DNA of 64,000 nucleotides from Chloroflexota bacterium (lineage in GTDB: Bacteria > Chloroflexota > Anaerolineae > 4572-78 > J111). Numbering within the stretch: the first letter of the stretch is position 1; every line of letters begins with the position of its first letter. Below the pieces are notes generated by a model. That model had not been told where the DNA came from and did no database searches. It was given only the letters and a program-made list of their open reading frames with translations. Below are positions 36,630-45,467 of the stretch, one piece after another. The position numbers were made by a program, and so were the translations under genes. The stretch lies in assembly GCA_016860845.1 (NCBI GenBank), contig BOKF01000005.1, positions 186,001 through 250,000 on the forward strand, in the 5' to 3' direction.

Positions 36630-36873
36630 CCACAGCTTTCACCGATTACACAGATTTTTAGCTGGCATTTCTCGCTGGTGGCTTGTTTTCCTGGAGTGGT
36701 CATACCCCCGAAAATGAAGATAAATTTCTGACTACTGACTACTGGCTACTATTTTCTCAGGAGTCGTCACGAGCTAACGCACACCACCGATAATGAAAAT
36801 GGAGTCCAAAGCTTGCTTTGGCTTTTTGGCAAACCGAGGTTTGCACTCCAGTTTAATTTCGAAGGAGAATCTT
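36630..36873. other. Repeat-rich gap before the efflux adaptor
   Basis: A 244-bp gap with no gene. It contains an AACCACAGCTTTCACCG / ATTACACAGATTTTT stretch (36629-36660), a tandem run of TGACTACTGACTAC units near 36728-36748, and an inverted repeat at about 36800-36851 (GGAGTCCAAAGC on the left, GGTTTGCACTCC on the right). A ribosome binding site (GAAGGAG) follows. Confidence 0.55.
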
Positions 36874-38259
36874 ATGAAACAGACATCACTGACTATACTC
36901 GCCCTACTATCTGGCCTCACTCTATTTACGACCGCTTGCAGCCCGGTCGCCCAATCTGCGGTGGCGGCTGCTCCCCCGCAAGAAGAGATCGGCACCTCGG
37001 TCGAAGTGGCCCCAGTCAAAACCGGCGACATTACCCTGGTTTTTGGTTATTCCGGCAACCTGCAGGCCCAGGCAGATGTGACCCTGGTCCCCCGTGTTTC
37101 CGGCCAGATCGAGGCGGTCCTGGTTGAAGTGGGCGATCAGGTCAAGGCCGGCGATCCCATTGCCATCCTCGACCATGATGTCTTCGCCGCTCAATTGAAA
37201 CAGGCCGAAGCAGCCTTATCCCTGGCCCAACTCAAGCTGGACAAGATGAACGAGGGCGCCCGTCCCGAAGAAATCGAGGCGGCCCAGGCAGCCTACCAGA
37301 TCAGCCAGGGCGCGCTGCAAGATGTCCAGCATATTGACGACAACGAGCGCACGACCGCCGCCGCCACTATGGCCAATGCCCAGGCGGCCTTGAAAATCGC
37401 CCAATACGAATATGACAAAATCGCCTGGGCCGGCCAGGTGGGCGAGACGCCCCAGGCCCTGGCTCTGGAAAGGGCGACCAATGCCTACGAACAGGCCCTT
37501 TCCGCCTACCAGTTACAGACGAATCCCTCGGAGGCGCAGTTGGCTCCCTTGCAGGGACAGTTGGCCAAAGCCAAACTGGACCTGGCCCTGGCCAGGCAGC
37601 CCTTCCGCCCGGTTGACTTCGCCATGGCCAAAGCCGGCATCCAGCAGGCTGAGGCCGCCGTTGAGCTAGCCAATCTGCAACTGGATTACACCACCCTCCG
37701 CGCTCCTTTCGATGGCATTGTCGGCGAAGTTTACGTCCATCAGGGCAATATGGTTGACAACAAGTCGCCCATCGCTCTGTTTATTTCCCACCAGGTCGAA
37801 GTTGCGATTAATGTCGAGGAGAGCCGCCTGGGGCAGATTGCCCCGGACCAGCATGCTTCCTTGCGGGTGGCGGCCTATCCCGGCGTTGAATTTCCCGGCC
37901 TGGTCACCAGCATCGCTCCGCTGGCTGATCAAAAGACGCATACCTTTGTGGTCAAAGTGACGCCGCTGGATAAGAAAGGGATGCTCCGCAGCGGGATGTA
38001 CGCCAATGTATCACTTTTGGCGGAGGAAAAATCGCAAGCCTTGTTGGTTCCGCGTGCGGCGGTCATTACCGTAGACGGACAGCCGGTTGTTTATCGGGTC
38101 AACGCCAGCCAGGTCGAGCAGGTCAAGGTCAGCACCGGCCTCAGCAACGACGCCGAAATTGAAATTGTTTCCGGTCTCCAAGCCGGCGATGCCGTCGTCG
38201 TGGCCGGCCAGTCGAACTTGCAGGATGGGGCGAAGATAAAGGTAGTGCCGGGGCTGTAA
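36874..38259 (+). CDS. RND/HlyD-type efflux periplasmic adaptor lipoprotein
   Basis: A 461-residue membrane fusion protein that would link an RND pump to the outside. The signal ends in lipobox FTTAC (Cys at residue 22). The barrel-sandwich halves are ITLVFGYSGNLQAQADVTLVPRVSGQIEAVLVEVGDQVKAGDPIAILD and LDYTTLRAPFDGIVGEVYVHQGNMVD, separated by a long coiled-coil hairpin (about residues 105-245). A beta-barrel (VEVAINVEESRLGQI) and a membrane-proximal domain complete it. The ATG has AAGGAG upstream. It pairs with the RND pump downstream. Confidence 0.93.
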   Translation: MKQTSLTILALLSGLTLFTTACSPVAQSAVAAAPPQEEIGTSVEVAPVKTGDITLVFGYSGNLQAQADVTLVPRVSGQIEAVLVEVGDQVKAGDPIAILDHDVFAAQLKQAEAALSLAQLKLDKMNEGARPEEIEAAQAAYQISQGALQDVQHIDDNERTTAAATMANAQAALKIAQYEYDKIAWAGQVGETPQALALERATNAYEQALSAYQLQTNPSEAQLAPLQGQLAKAKLDLALARQPFRPVDFAMAKAGIQQAEAAVELANLQLDYTTLRAPFDGIVGEVYVHQGNMVDNKSPIALFISHQVEVAINVEESRLGQIAPDQHASLRVAAYPGVEFPGLVTSIAPLADQKTHTFVVKVTPLDKKGMLRSGMYANVSLLAEEKSQALLVPRAAVITVDGQPVVYRVNASQVEQVKVSTGLSNDAEIEIVSGLQAGDAVVVAGQSNLQDGAKIKVVPGL

Positions 38260-38276
38260 CAAGGAGTTACGTGGCC

Positions 38277-38376
38277 ATGTCATTTCGAGCGACGATAGGA
38301 GCGAGAAATCCCTCAAAACGTCTCCGGCAAGACAAGGTATTAGGGATTTCTCCCTCCGCTCCGGTCGAAATGACAT
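38277..38376. repeat. Palindromic repeat family A, copy 4
   Basis: Outer arms ATGTCATTTCGAGC and GGTCGAAATGACAT, inner arms GCGAGAAATCCCT and TAGGGATTTCTCC. It lies between the adaptor and pump genes and ends 40 bp before the pump start. Confidence 0.85.
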
Positions 38377-38416
38377 GGTTAGGCTTAATGAAATTAAACG
38401 GTAAGGACAAACAACT

Positions 38417-41400
38417 ATGGAACTGACTCGACTCTCCATCAAACGCCCGCTGGCCATCCTGATGATCATTCTGGGCTTCATCGTGCTGGGCTACCGCTCC
38501 CTGACGCTGCTCCAGGTTGACCGCATGCCCAAAACCGACCTGCCTTACGTGTCGGTGGTGGTGGTTTACCCCGGCGCTTCGCCGGAAGACGTGGCCGACG
38601 AGGCCCTCAAGCCGGTTGAGGATGCCGTGGCCGGTATCTCCGGTATTGACGAGATTACCTCCCAGGCTAATGAAAACTTTGGCTATGTGCTGATTAAATT
38701 TAATGAAGGCGTCAACGGCGACCAGGCCGCGATAGATGTCTCCCGCGAAGTGGATAAAGTGCGCGGCGACCTGCCCGACAACGCCGAGGAACCGACCATC
38801 ATCAAGGCCGACCTCAACACCCAGCCGATTATGCAACTGGTTCTGAGCGGTTCGCTGGGTCAGGATACGCTGTACGATCTGGCCGACAATGACCTGAAGC
38901 CCCGCCTGCAGACGGTCGCCGGAGTAGCCTCGGTTACGATAGCCGGCGGCCGCGAGCGCGAAATCCAGGTTTACACCGACCCGCGCCAACTGGCCGCTTA
39001 CGGTTTATCGTTGGACCGGGTGCAGCAGGCCCTGGCCCTGGAAAATGTGACCGTGCCGGTTGGCTCGATTGAGCAGGGGCCGCAAAAAAATGCCATTCGC
39101 TCTGTGGGTGAGTTCACCAGCCTGAAGGACATTGAAGGGATCATTGTCGCCGGGGGAGCCAACCCGCTGACGACGATGGGCCTGTCCCTGCCTGCCAGTT
39201 TGTTACCCAAAACACCGGCGGGCATGGACACCGGCGGCCGGGTTTACCTGCGTGATGTGGCGACGGTGCAGGCAGGTTTCAGAGACACCACCCGCCTGGT
39301 GCGTTACAACGGTCAGGCCGGCGTGCTGGTCACCGTGGTCAAAACCAGCGACGCCAATGCGATTGACGTTGCCGATGGCATCCGCCAGGTAGTCGAACAG
39401 TTCAGGCTGGAGCTGCCAGCCGGAACCAAGCTGGACATCGTTATTGACGATACCAACTTCACCCGTGAATCGGTCAACGCCGTGAGCGAAGATCTGCTGC
39501 TGGCCGTATTGATTACGGGTGTCGTCATGCTGCTCTTCCTGCACACCATCAACAGCAGCATTATTGTCATGCTTTCCGTCCCAACCTCGATCATCGCTAC
39601 TTTTCTGCTCATGTATGCCCTCGGCTTCAGCCTGAACGCCGTCACCCTGATGGCCCTGACGGTCGCCATCGGCATCCTGGTGGACGATTCAATCGTGGTT
39701 CTGGAAAATACCGAGCGCCATCTGAAGCTGCACAAAAAGCCACGCCAGGCGGCCCTCGACGGCCGGGCCGAAATCGGACTGGCGGCCATCACCATTACCC
39801 TGGTTATCGTTGTGGTTTACCTGCCGGTGGCCTTCATCAGCGGCATTGTCGGGCAGTTCTTTCGCTCTTATGGCATTACCATCGCCGTAGCCACCATTTT
39901 CTCCCTGCTCATCTCTTTTACTCTGACCCCCATGTTGGCGGCTTTCTGGCTGAAAGACGAGACCAGACCGGCAAGACCGGCCAAAGGCTTATGGCGGTTG
40001 GTCAGCGCCCTGGGGCGGCCGGTCGGCTGGCTGTGGCAGCGCTTTATCCGCCTCTGGGAAGTGCTGTTCACGGGCCTGTCGAATCTATACGCAGTGATTC
40101 TAAGCTGGACCTTGCGGAACGCGTTCACCCAACTTTTCACCGTTGGACTGGCTGCGGCGGCCCTGGTTGCCGGGATTTACCTGGTGGTTGCCGGCGTGGT
40201 CGGCAGCGAATTTCTGCCGGTTGAAGACGACGGCCAAATCACCATCGGCGTCGAGATGACCGCCGGCTCCAGCCTGGCTGCCACCGACCGGGCCGTACAG
40301 CGGGTCGAGCAGATCATCCGGGCCGACGCGCCGGAAACGTCGCTTATTGTTTCCAATGTGGGCACAGAACTGGGCAGCGCCCTCATCGCCAGCAGCGACA
40401 AGGCTAACTTTGCTACGGTTATCCTGCGCCTCGTGGATAAGGGTGAGCGCACGCGCAGCACCACGGAGGTGATCAATGCCTTGCGGCCTGCCCTGGCGCA
40501 GGTGCCCGACGCCAAGGTTTCCTTTATGCTCAACGCGGCTGTCAGCGCCCTGAACCAGGACATTGAGGTCCAGTTGTCTGGGCCGGACCGTGACAAATTG
40601 ATTGACTTGGCTAATCAAGCGGAGGCGGCCATTCGCACCGTACCGGGTGCGGTAGATATCCGCAACACCGGCGCGGAACGCTCGCCCGAAACTCAACTGA
40701 TCGTTGACCGCGAGCGGGCCAAGGATGTCGGCCTTTCGCCGGGGCAGGTGGCCCGGACACTGCGGACCGCGATCAATGGCAGCCACGTCGGCGATTACCA
40801 GCCGGAAGGCCAGACCGAGAAGATTGACCTGACCCTGCGCATGAACGAAGCCGCCCGCCGTGACCTGAGCCAACTGTTTGACCTGCCCCTGGGCTACGTC
40901 AATGACCAGGTGATTGTGGCGGGGCAGGTCGCCCAGGTGCAAGACACCCTGGCCCCGGCCCGACTCAGCCGGGCCAACCGGCAGGCCGCGCTGACCATCA
41001 AGGTCGGTTCGGCTGGGCGGGCCAACGCCGACGTGGCCAACGACATTGAAGCGGCGCTCAATTCTCAGGTTAGCTTCCCGGCGGGCTACGGCTTCCAGTT
41101 TACCGGCCAGGCTGATTACCAGCGCCAGGCTTTCCAGGATTTGATCGGTGCGTTGGCGCTGTCCATCCTGTTGATTTACATGCTGCTGGTGGCCCTCTAC
41201 CAAAGCTGGCTGCAGCCGCTGGCGATTATGTTCGCCCTGCCGGTGACTCTGGTCGGCTCCTTTGGCGGGCTGTGGCTGACCGGCAACACGCTGAATGTCA
41301 TGTCGCTGCTGGGCATCATCATGCTGGCCGGGATTGTGGTTAAAAATGCGATCCTGCTGGTGGACTTCACCAATATCCTCCGCCAGGAGCGGGGCTTCGA

Positions 41401-41722
41401 GCGTAAAGCGGCCCTGGTCGAAGCCGGCCGGCTGCGTCTGCGCCCGATCCTGATGACGACGTTTGCCATCATCTTCTCCTTGTTACCGTTGTTGTTAGGG
41501 CAGGGTGCTGGGGCAGAACTGCGCGCTCCCCTGGCCGCTGTGGTCATTGGCGGCAACGTTTCCTCGACCCTGCTGACCCTGATCCTGGTGCCGGTGATGT
41601 ACAACTTCCTCGATTGGGGCGGCGGTCTGGCAGCCCATGCCTTCCGCAGTTTCTTTAACCTCGAGCTGGATGAAGAGGAAGACCAGACGGTTTCGACTCC
41701 CGCGCCGCAGGTAATCGCGTGA
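38417..41722 (+). CDS. RND multidrug efflux pump (AcrB/MdtC-like)
   Basis: An 1101-residue proton-driven exporter of the HAE/AcrB family. The first helix region is SIKRPLAILMIILGFIVLGYRSL. The porter domain begins with YVSVVVVYPGASPEDV. The central TM block has TSIIATFLLMYALGFSLNAVTLMALTVAIGILVDDSIVVLENTER, including the conserved Asp pair needed for proton relay. The repeat block is near residues 910-1060 (MSLLGIIMLAGIVVKNAILLVDF). Length is slightly above AcrB. Together with the adaptor it forms an export system in what is likely a monoderm cell. Substrate unknown. Confidence 0.95.
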   Translation: MELTRLSIKRPLAILMIILGFIVLGYRSLTLLQVDRMPKTDLPYVSVVVVYPGASPEDVADEALKPVEDAVAGISGIDEITSQANENFGYVLIKFNEGVNGDQAAIDVSREVDKVRGDLPDNAEEPTIIKADLNTQPIMQLVLSGSLGQDTLYDLADNDLKPRLQTVAGVASVTIAGGREREIQVYTDPRQLAAYGLSLDRVQQALALENVTVPVGSIEQGPQKNAIRSVGEFTSLKDIEGIIVAGGANPLTTMGLSLPASLLPKTPAGMDTGGRVYLRDVATVQAGFRDTTRLVRYNGQAGVLVTVVKTSDANAIDVADGIRQVVEQFRLELPAGTKLDIVIDDTNFTRESVNAVSEDLLLAVLITGVVMLLFLHTINSSIIVMLSVPTSIIATFLLMYALGFSLNAVTLMALTVAIGILVDDSIVVLENTERHLKLHKKPRQAALDGRAEIGLAAITITLVIVVVYLPVAFISGIVGQFFRSYGITIAVATIFSLLISFTLTPMLAAFWLKDETRPARPAKGLWRLVSALGRPVGWLWQRFIRLWEVLFTGLSNLYAVILSWTLRNAFTQLFTVGLAAAALVAGIYLVVAGVVGSEFLPVEDDGQITIGVEMTAGSSLAATDRAVQRVEQIIRADAPETSLIVSNVGTELGSALIASSDKANFATVILRLVDKGERTRSTTEVINALRPALAQVPDAKVSFMLNAAVSALNQDIEVQLSGPDRDKLIDLANQAEAAIRTVPGAVDIRNTGAERSPETQLIVDRERAKDVGLSPGQVARTLRTAINGSHVGDYQPEGQTEKIDLTLRMNEAARRDLSQLFDLPLGYVNDQVIVAGQVAQVQDTLAPARLSRANRQAALTIKVGSAGRANADVANDIEAALNSQVSFPAGYGFQFTGQADYQRQAFQDLIGALALSILLIYMLLVALYQSWLQPLAIMFALPVTLVGSFGGLWLTGNTLNVMSLLGIIMLAGIVVKNAILLVDFTNILRQERGFERKAALVEAGRLRLRPILMTTFAIIFSLLPLLLGQGAGAELRAPLAAVVIGGNVSSTLLTLILVPVMYNFLDWGGGLAAHAFRSFFNLELDEEEDQTVSTPAPQVIA

Positions 41723-41797
41723 CGAAGAAGAGGTGAGGATAAGTGAGGCGAAAAGACTCTTCGCCTCCTCGCCTCACCGGTCATCGCGTCTTTATTT
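41723..41797 (+). repeat. Palindromic repeat family D, copy 3
   Basis: GAGGATAAGTGAGGCGAAAAG faces CTTCGCCTCCTCGCCTCACC, followed by TCATCGCGTCTTTATTTACG, then AAGGA and the ATG at 41814. The element forms the whole gap between the pump and lipoprotein genes. Confidence 0.78.
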
Positions 41798-41813
41798 ACG
41801 TAAGGATACTCCA

Positions 41814-44006
41814 ATGAACAAATATTTCTGGCTTTTACCCATTCTTCTTATCTTGACTGCCTGTGCTACCGCCCAGGCCTCCCCGGAGACGCTGCTGCAC
41901 CTTGATCAGGCCGCCTGGCCCACGCCCTGGCCTACCGCCGCCGCGCCTACGCCGACCCCTTTCCCCAAGATCAGCCGGGCCGATCTTGGCACGCCGACGC
42001 CCACGCCGGTCGTGACGCTCTTTGAGGCCGTCATTAAGCCAACCAAGGCGACGACATCCCAGCCTCCAGTTGAAAACAAACCCACGGTAACACTGGAAGT
42101 TATAGCTGCACCCGAGGTGTTCGCCCAGGCCCGGGTGAACAGCGCGGCTCTGAACGTGCGCCAGGGGCCGGGTGCGAGTTATAAAGTATTCGCGACCTTG
42201 GTGCAAGGCGAGCAAGCGCCGGTGCTGGCCGTCAATCCAATCCGCGATTGGGCGCTGGTTCGTTTGTCTACCGGTGAAGCGGGTTGGGTTTCGTTGGCTT
42301 ATCTCAGCCTGGATGACTCGCTGGCAGATGCGCCGGTGAGAGAGGATAGTGGATTGAAGATAGAGGATCGTGGGACGGTTGTGACAAACTCAGAGACCTC
42401 TGAGGTCAAGGACTCCATGCAGCTTTCTTCCCCTACTCTCTACTCCTTACTCTCTACTCCTTACCCCGCCCACCTCATTCACCCGGAGGCTGCTATCCGC
42501 CCCGGCCCTGGCACGGACTATGCCGCGATTGATCGGATTGCCGATGAGCAGGAAATGATCGAGGTCTTGGCGGTAGATCAAAGCCGTCAGTGGTTGCTGG
42601 TCAAACCACAAAGTGGCCGGCTCGGTTGGATGGCTGAAGACGATCTAGCCGTGAGGGGCGATGTGAAGGCTGCGCCGCAGGTCGTTACCACCTGGATTGC
42701 TAACAACGGCCTGATTTTGCATCGCGGCCCTGGTATCTACTTTGACGAAATCGGCCCGCTCCCGGCCAACAGCCTGATGCGGGTCCTGGGTCTCACCGAG
42801 GGCCGGAGCTGGGCGCTGGTCGCCCCGGTGCTGGGTGGGGGACAGGGTTGGCTGCCGCTGCAATTCATAACCCCGTCTCTCTCCGCCGCCGAGTTGCCCA
42901 TCATAAAGGATGAAGGCGGAAGGATGAAGGATGAAAGTAAAAACCAACCTTCCAGCCTTCCAATCTTCCAGCCTTCCAATCTTCAACCTCACCTCGTCTT
43001 CCAACTTGCTAGCGGCGGCGAGATTATGGTCATCAACCCGGATGGGACGGGACTGCGCCGCCTGACCTCTGGCCTTGACCCGGCGCTGTCGCCTGACGGG
43101 CAAAGCGTGGCGTTTACTCGCTGGCAGGGTGAAAGCGGCTCGTTGTGGACCATTAACCTTGACGGGACTCAGGAACGCCAGATTTTGGGTTTTACCAAGC
43201 AGGCCAAAGGCCCGGCTTGGTCGCCTGACGGCCAGCAGATTGTGCTCAATTTCCAGCACGAAGGGCGGCTCGATCCTAAAACCGACTGCGCCGACGTCTT
43301 AGAGAATCCCAGCCCGGCTATTCCCTGGAATGCCGATGTGCCGACCGACCAAAGCGGCGATCCCAAAGTAAAGATTCACGTAGATATGAAGGATTTTGAT
43401 GTGAAAGCGATGCTGTGCTGGAAATTGCCGGCGGATCCTCATTGGGGACTGCGCGTGGTTAACCTGGCCGACGGCAAGTTTGAGGATGTAGACGGCGGGA
43501 CTTATGCTTTTCGCCCCACCTGGGACCCGGTTCAGCCCTGGCGGATCATTTCCGACGGTGGCATGGGCCTGGTGGAGGCCGATATTCACCAGAAAACCAG
43601 TCGCCGCCTGACCGACGAGATCGGCGACAGCTCGCCGGTCTTCTCGCCGGACGGCCGCTTTTTGGCGGTGACAATGGACCAGGGCGGCGGAACGGACATC
43701 TACCGGCTGAACGCCGAGTGCGGTAGCCTACCCGAAGGGTGCGGCAGCGGGCGCGCCCGCCTGACCAAGACGCCCTTGTGGGTCACGGCCATGCCCGACA
43801 AAGCCAAGCCCTGGCGTAACGTTTCGCCGGCCTGGTCGCCCGACGGCTCACAAATCGCCTTTTTAACGGATCGAACCGGGCGCTGGGAAATCTGGGTGAT
43901 GAATGAAGACGGCAGCAATCCCCAGCCGATGTTTTCAGATGAGGTCAATAATCAACTTCAATTTACCTACAACTTCGTAGATGAGCAGGTATTAAGCTGG
44001 CGGTAG
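41814..44006 (+). CDS. Lipoprotein with SH3b repeats and a TolB-like propeller
   Basis: A 730-residue surface lipoprotein with lipobox LTAC (Cys at residue 16), then a Thr/Pro-rich linker to about residue 100. Three SH3b domains follow: NSAALNVRQGPGASYKV, HPEAAIRPGPGTDYAAI and NNGLILHRGPGIYFDE. The C-terminal part is a TolB/PD40-type beta-propeller with repeated SPDGQ motifs (LSPDGQSVAFTRWQ, WSPDGQQIVLNF, FSPDGRFLAVTM, WSPDGSQIAFLTDR). Repeat DNA is embedded in frame at 42345-42470 and 42902-42990. It is probably involved in cell-wall or surface interactions. It is last in the efflux run. Confidence 0.85.
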   Translation: MNKYFWLLPILLILTACATAQASPETLLHLDQAAWPTPWPTAAAPTPTPFPKISRADLGTPTPTPVVTLFEAVIKPTKATTSQPPVENKPTVTLEVIAAPEVFAQARVNSAALNVRQGPGASYKVFATLVQGEQAPVLAVNPIRDWALVRLSTGEAGWVSLAYLSLDDSLADAPVREDSGLKIEDRGTVVTNSETSEVKDSMQLSSPTLYSLLSTPYPAHLIHPEAAIRPGPGTDYAAIDRIADEQEMIEVLAVDQSRQWLLVKPQSGRLGWMAEDDLAVRGDVKAAPQVVTTWIANNGLILHRGPGIYFDEIGPLPANSLMRVLGLTEGRSWALVAPVLGGGQGWLPLQFITPSLSAAELPIIKDEGGRMKDESKNQPSSLPIFQPSNLQPHLVFQLASGGEIMVINPDGTGLRRLTSGLDPALSPDGQSVAFTRWQGESGSLWTINLDGTQERQILGFTKQAKGPAWSPDGQQIVLNFQHEGRLDPKTDCADVLENPSPAIPWNADVPTDQSGDPKVKIHVDMKDFDVKAMLCWKLPADPHWGLRVVNLADGKFEDVDGGTYAFRPTWDPVQPWRIISDGGMGLVEADIHQKTSRRLTDEIGDSSPVFSPDGRFLAVTMDQGGGTDIYRLNAECGSLPEGCGSGRARLTKTPLWVTAMPDKAKPWRNVSPAWSPDGSQIAFLTDRTGRWEIWVMNEDGSNPQPMFSDEVNNQLQFTYNFVDEQVLSWR
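42345..42470 (+). repeat. In-frame low-complexity insert in the lipoprotein gene, site 1
   Basis: A stretch between the first two SH3b domains with GGATTGAAGATAGAGGAT on the left and tandem TACTCTCTACTCCTTACTC units on the right. Its base composition differs from the flanks. It encodes a linker-like segment (SGLKIEDRGTVV ... LYSLLSTPYPAH). Confidence 0.5.
42902..42990 (+). repeat. In-frame insert in the lipoprotein gene, site 2 (families F and E)
   Basis: AAGGATGAAGGCGGAAGG (family F type, nearly identical to the inserts in the MalT-like gene) is joined to CCTTCCAGCCTTCCAATC-type family E units. It separates the third SH3b domain from the propeller and encodes a polar linker (KDEGGRMKDESK, then SLPIFQPSNLQP) without a frameshift. 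Confidence 0.7.
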
Positions 44007-44008
44007 TA

Positions 44009-44041
44009 AGGGTAGGTCACACCAAAAGCGTGACCTACCTT
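44009..44041. terminator. Hairpin between convergent genes
   Basis: A perfect 10-bp stem (GGTAGGTCAC / GTGACCTACC), extended by a wobble and an A-T pair, with a 9-nt loop. It is placed between two genes that end facing each other, so it can serve both strands. T-runs are weak on either side. Confidence 0.55.
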
Positions 44042-44075
44042 ACCCTCTACCAATGGAAAGCAATAGAGGAGCGGT

Positions 44076-45227
44076 TCAGGGCGTTCTGAACATACCTGGT
44101 CGCGTACCGAAAATGATGCTAAGGATCCTTTCAGTAATGTCGGCGGAGGACGAAGCCTCTAGGTTTGCCAAAACAATGACAGTAATATGGTCATTAATGT
44201 GACGAGCTAATTCTGTCTGAAAGCCTGGGGCTGTACCACCGTGAGAGATGACTTGGTACTCTTGCTCGCCAGTAATGAACCAGCCATACCCATACTCTAT
44301 ATCAGGACCAAAGGTGATTGCTACTGTGTATGGAGTGAACATGCATTCACGATTGGCTGCTACCAGCGGCGTGTCGGTATAGAGTGCCTGATCCCATTTC
44401 AGCAAATCCTCGGCAGTAGAGTAGACCCCGCCCGCGCCATGATCCACGGTTGGCTCAAACCGGGCAGCTTTTATGGATGTAGTGGCATAGCCAACTGCCA
44501 ACTGCTCCCCGCCATCCCCGTATCCGGTATTGGACATACCGATAGGGCCGAAGATGTGTTCCTCTAGGAACTCGCCGTAAGGCTGACCTGATACCTGTTC
44601 TATGGTCAAACCGGCCAGGATGTAGCCCACATCGCTGTACTCGAACAACTTACCAGATTCGCGTAAGAGGGGCACCCGCTCTATCGCCGCCCGTAACTCG
44701 GCTGGTGAGACGGGCTTAGAGTATGGGAGACCGGGGGCATAGGGGAGACCAGCGGTGTGCGTTAGCAGGTGATGGATAGTGATTGGTTTCCAATCGTCAG
44801 GACAGTGTGGCAAATACTGGCAGACCGAGTCTTGTACCTTAAGTTTTCCCTCCTGTTCCAGTAGCATAATTGCCGCTGCTGTGAACTGTTTGGTGAGTGA
44901 AGCGAGGTAAAAGCGGGTCTGGTTGGTGATGGGTCTCTGCTTGTCCCGGTCGGCCAGACCATATGCTTTATGGAAAATAATTTCGCCGTTGCGGGCAACC
45001 AACACGTTACCGCTGAACAGCCCGTTCTTGGCCAACTTGTTAAGAAATACGTCAATCTCTGCGGCAATGTCGGCGGCCGGGCGCGGTGTGGCAGGGGGCG
45101 GCGAGGTCGGTTGGACAGTAGGTGGCGGTTGGGTTGGTTGAGCGACTTGCAACTGCTGACCGCAGGCCGTCAGCAGGACCAGCCCAACAATCAGTAGAAT
45201 AAACACCTCAACAAACATTTTTTTCAT
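44076..45227 (-). CDS. Beta-lactamase-family serine hydrolase, lipoprotein
   Basis: A 383-residue class C beta-lactamase/DD-peptidase-like hydrolase. The signal peptide ends in lipobox LLTAC (Cys at about residue 21), followed by a Pro/Thr linker. The catalytic SxxK is SLTK in FYLASLTKQFTAA, and YSDVGYILAG gives the YxN-like second motif (Tyr-Ser-Asp). The final HGG (VISHGGTAPGF) corresponds to the KTG/HxG motif. Such proteins are often peptidoglycan or ester hydrolases. The start ATG has AAAGGAG 5 bp upstream. Its leader contains a structured RNA with its own promoter and terminator. Confidence 0.9.
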   Translation of the reverse strand: MKKMFVEVFILLIVGLVLLTACGQQLQVAQPTQPPPTVQPTSPPPATPRPAADIAAEIDVFLNKLAKNGLFSGNVLVARNGEIIFHKAYGLADRDKQRPITNQTRFYLASLTKQFTAAAIMLLEQEGKLKVQDSVCQYLPHCPDDWKPITIHHLLTHTAGLPYAPGLPYSKPVSPAELRAAIERVPLLRESGKLFEYSDVGYILAGLTIEQVSGQPYGEFLEEHIFGPIGMSNTGYGDGGEQLAVGYATTSIKAARFEPTVDHGAGGVYSTAEDLLKWDQALYTDTPLVAANRECMFTPYTVAITFGPDIEYGYGWFITGEQEYQVISHGGTAPGFQTELARHINDHITVIVLANLEASSSADITERILSIIFGTRPGMFRTP

Positions 45228-45280
45228 CGTGGCTCCTTTCTGACCACAAGAAACAAGCCAGGCTCAATCGTCTGGAAAAT

Positions 45281-45414
45281 AAAAAAACGCCGCCCTTTGA
45301 TCAGGCGGCGTGGCGATTATAATGGGGTAGAAGCAGCAGTAACCGGGTTCGGTGTGAAATCACCTGGTCCGGGAGAAGCCCGCACTTCTTCCGCTTGCGG
45401 AATTTTTCACGTTC
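45281..45414 (-). ncRNA. Structured leader RNA or small RNA, unidentified
   Basis: On the minus strand a strong promoter would start transcription near 45414. The RNA can form TTCCG/CGGAA and a nested CCGG ... GGTG ATTTCA CACC ... CCGG hairpin, and ends in an intrinsic terminator (ACGCCGCC / GGCGGCGT followed by seven T) at 45281-45311. The serine hydrolase start is 54 nt further on, so it may be a riboswitch-like leader or an independent RNA. The opposite strand also carries a weaker promoter (TTGATC-15-TATAAT, 45297-45323) and a short hairpin with a T-run (45389-45407), so orientation is not certain. I do not recognise an Rfam family. Confidence 0.5.
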
Positions 45415-45421
45415 ACTTTTT

Positions 45422-45450
45422 GTTATATCACACTAAATCCTGGCTGTCAA
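45422..45450 (-). promoter_or_regulatory. Predicted strong promoter of the structured RNA
   Basis: On the minus strand, TTGACA (45450-45445), a 17-bp spacer and TATAAC (45427-45422). It lies just downstream of the MBL gene's stop codon and reads toward the structured RNA and the serine hydrolase. Confidence 0.75.
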
Positions 45451-45467
45451 TCCCCAAAAAAAGGCGA

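Noticed and set aside
41733..41813. Upstream start for the SH3/TolB lipoprotein
   Set aside because: The extension is translated family D repeat. The lipoprotein signal begins at 41814.
45330..45407. Resemblance to a ykkC (guanidine or related) riboswitch on the plus strand: GGGTTC, then CTGGTCCGGGAGA
   Set aside because: The second conserved half of the motif (AAAAGCCCGGGAGA-type) is missing and no plus-strand gene follows within reach.
45330..45414. Bacterial SRP RNA candidate
   Set aside because: Words such as GAAGCAGC and GGTCCGG occur, but the GGAA tetraloop and the order of the conserved segments do not fit on either strand.
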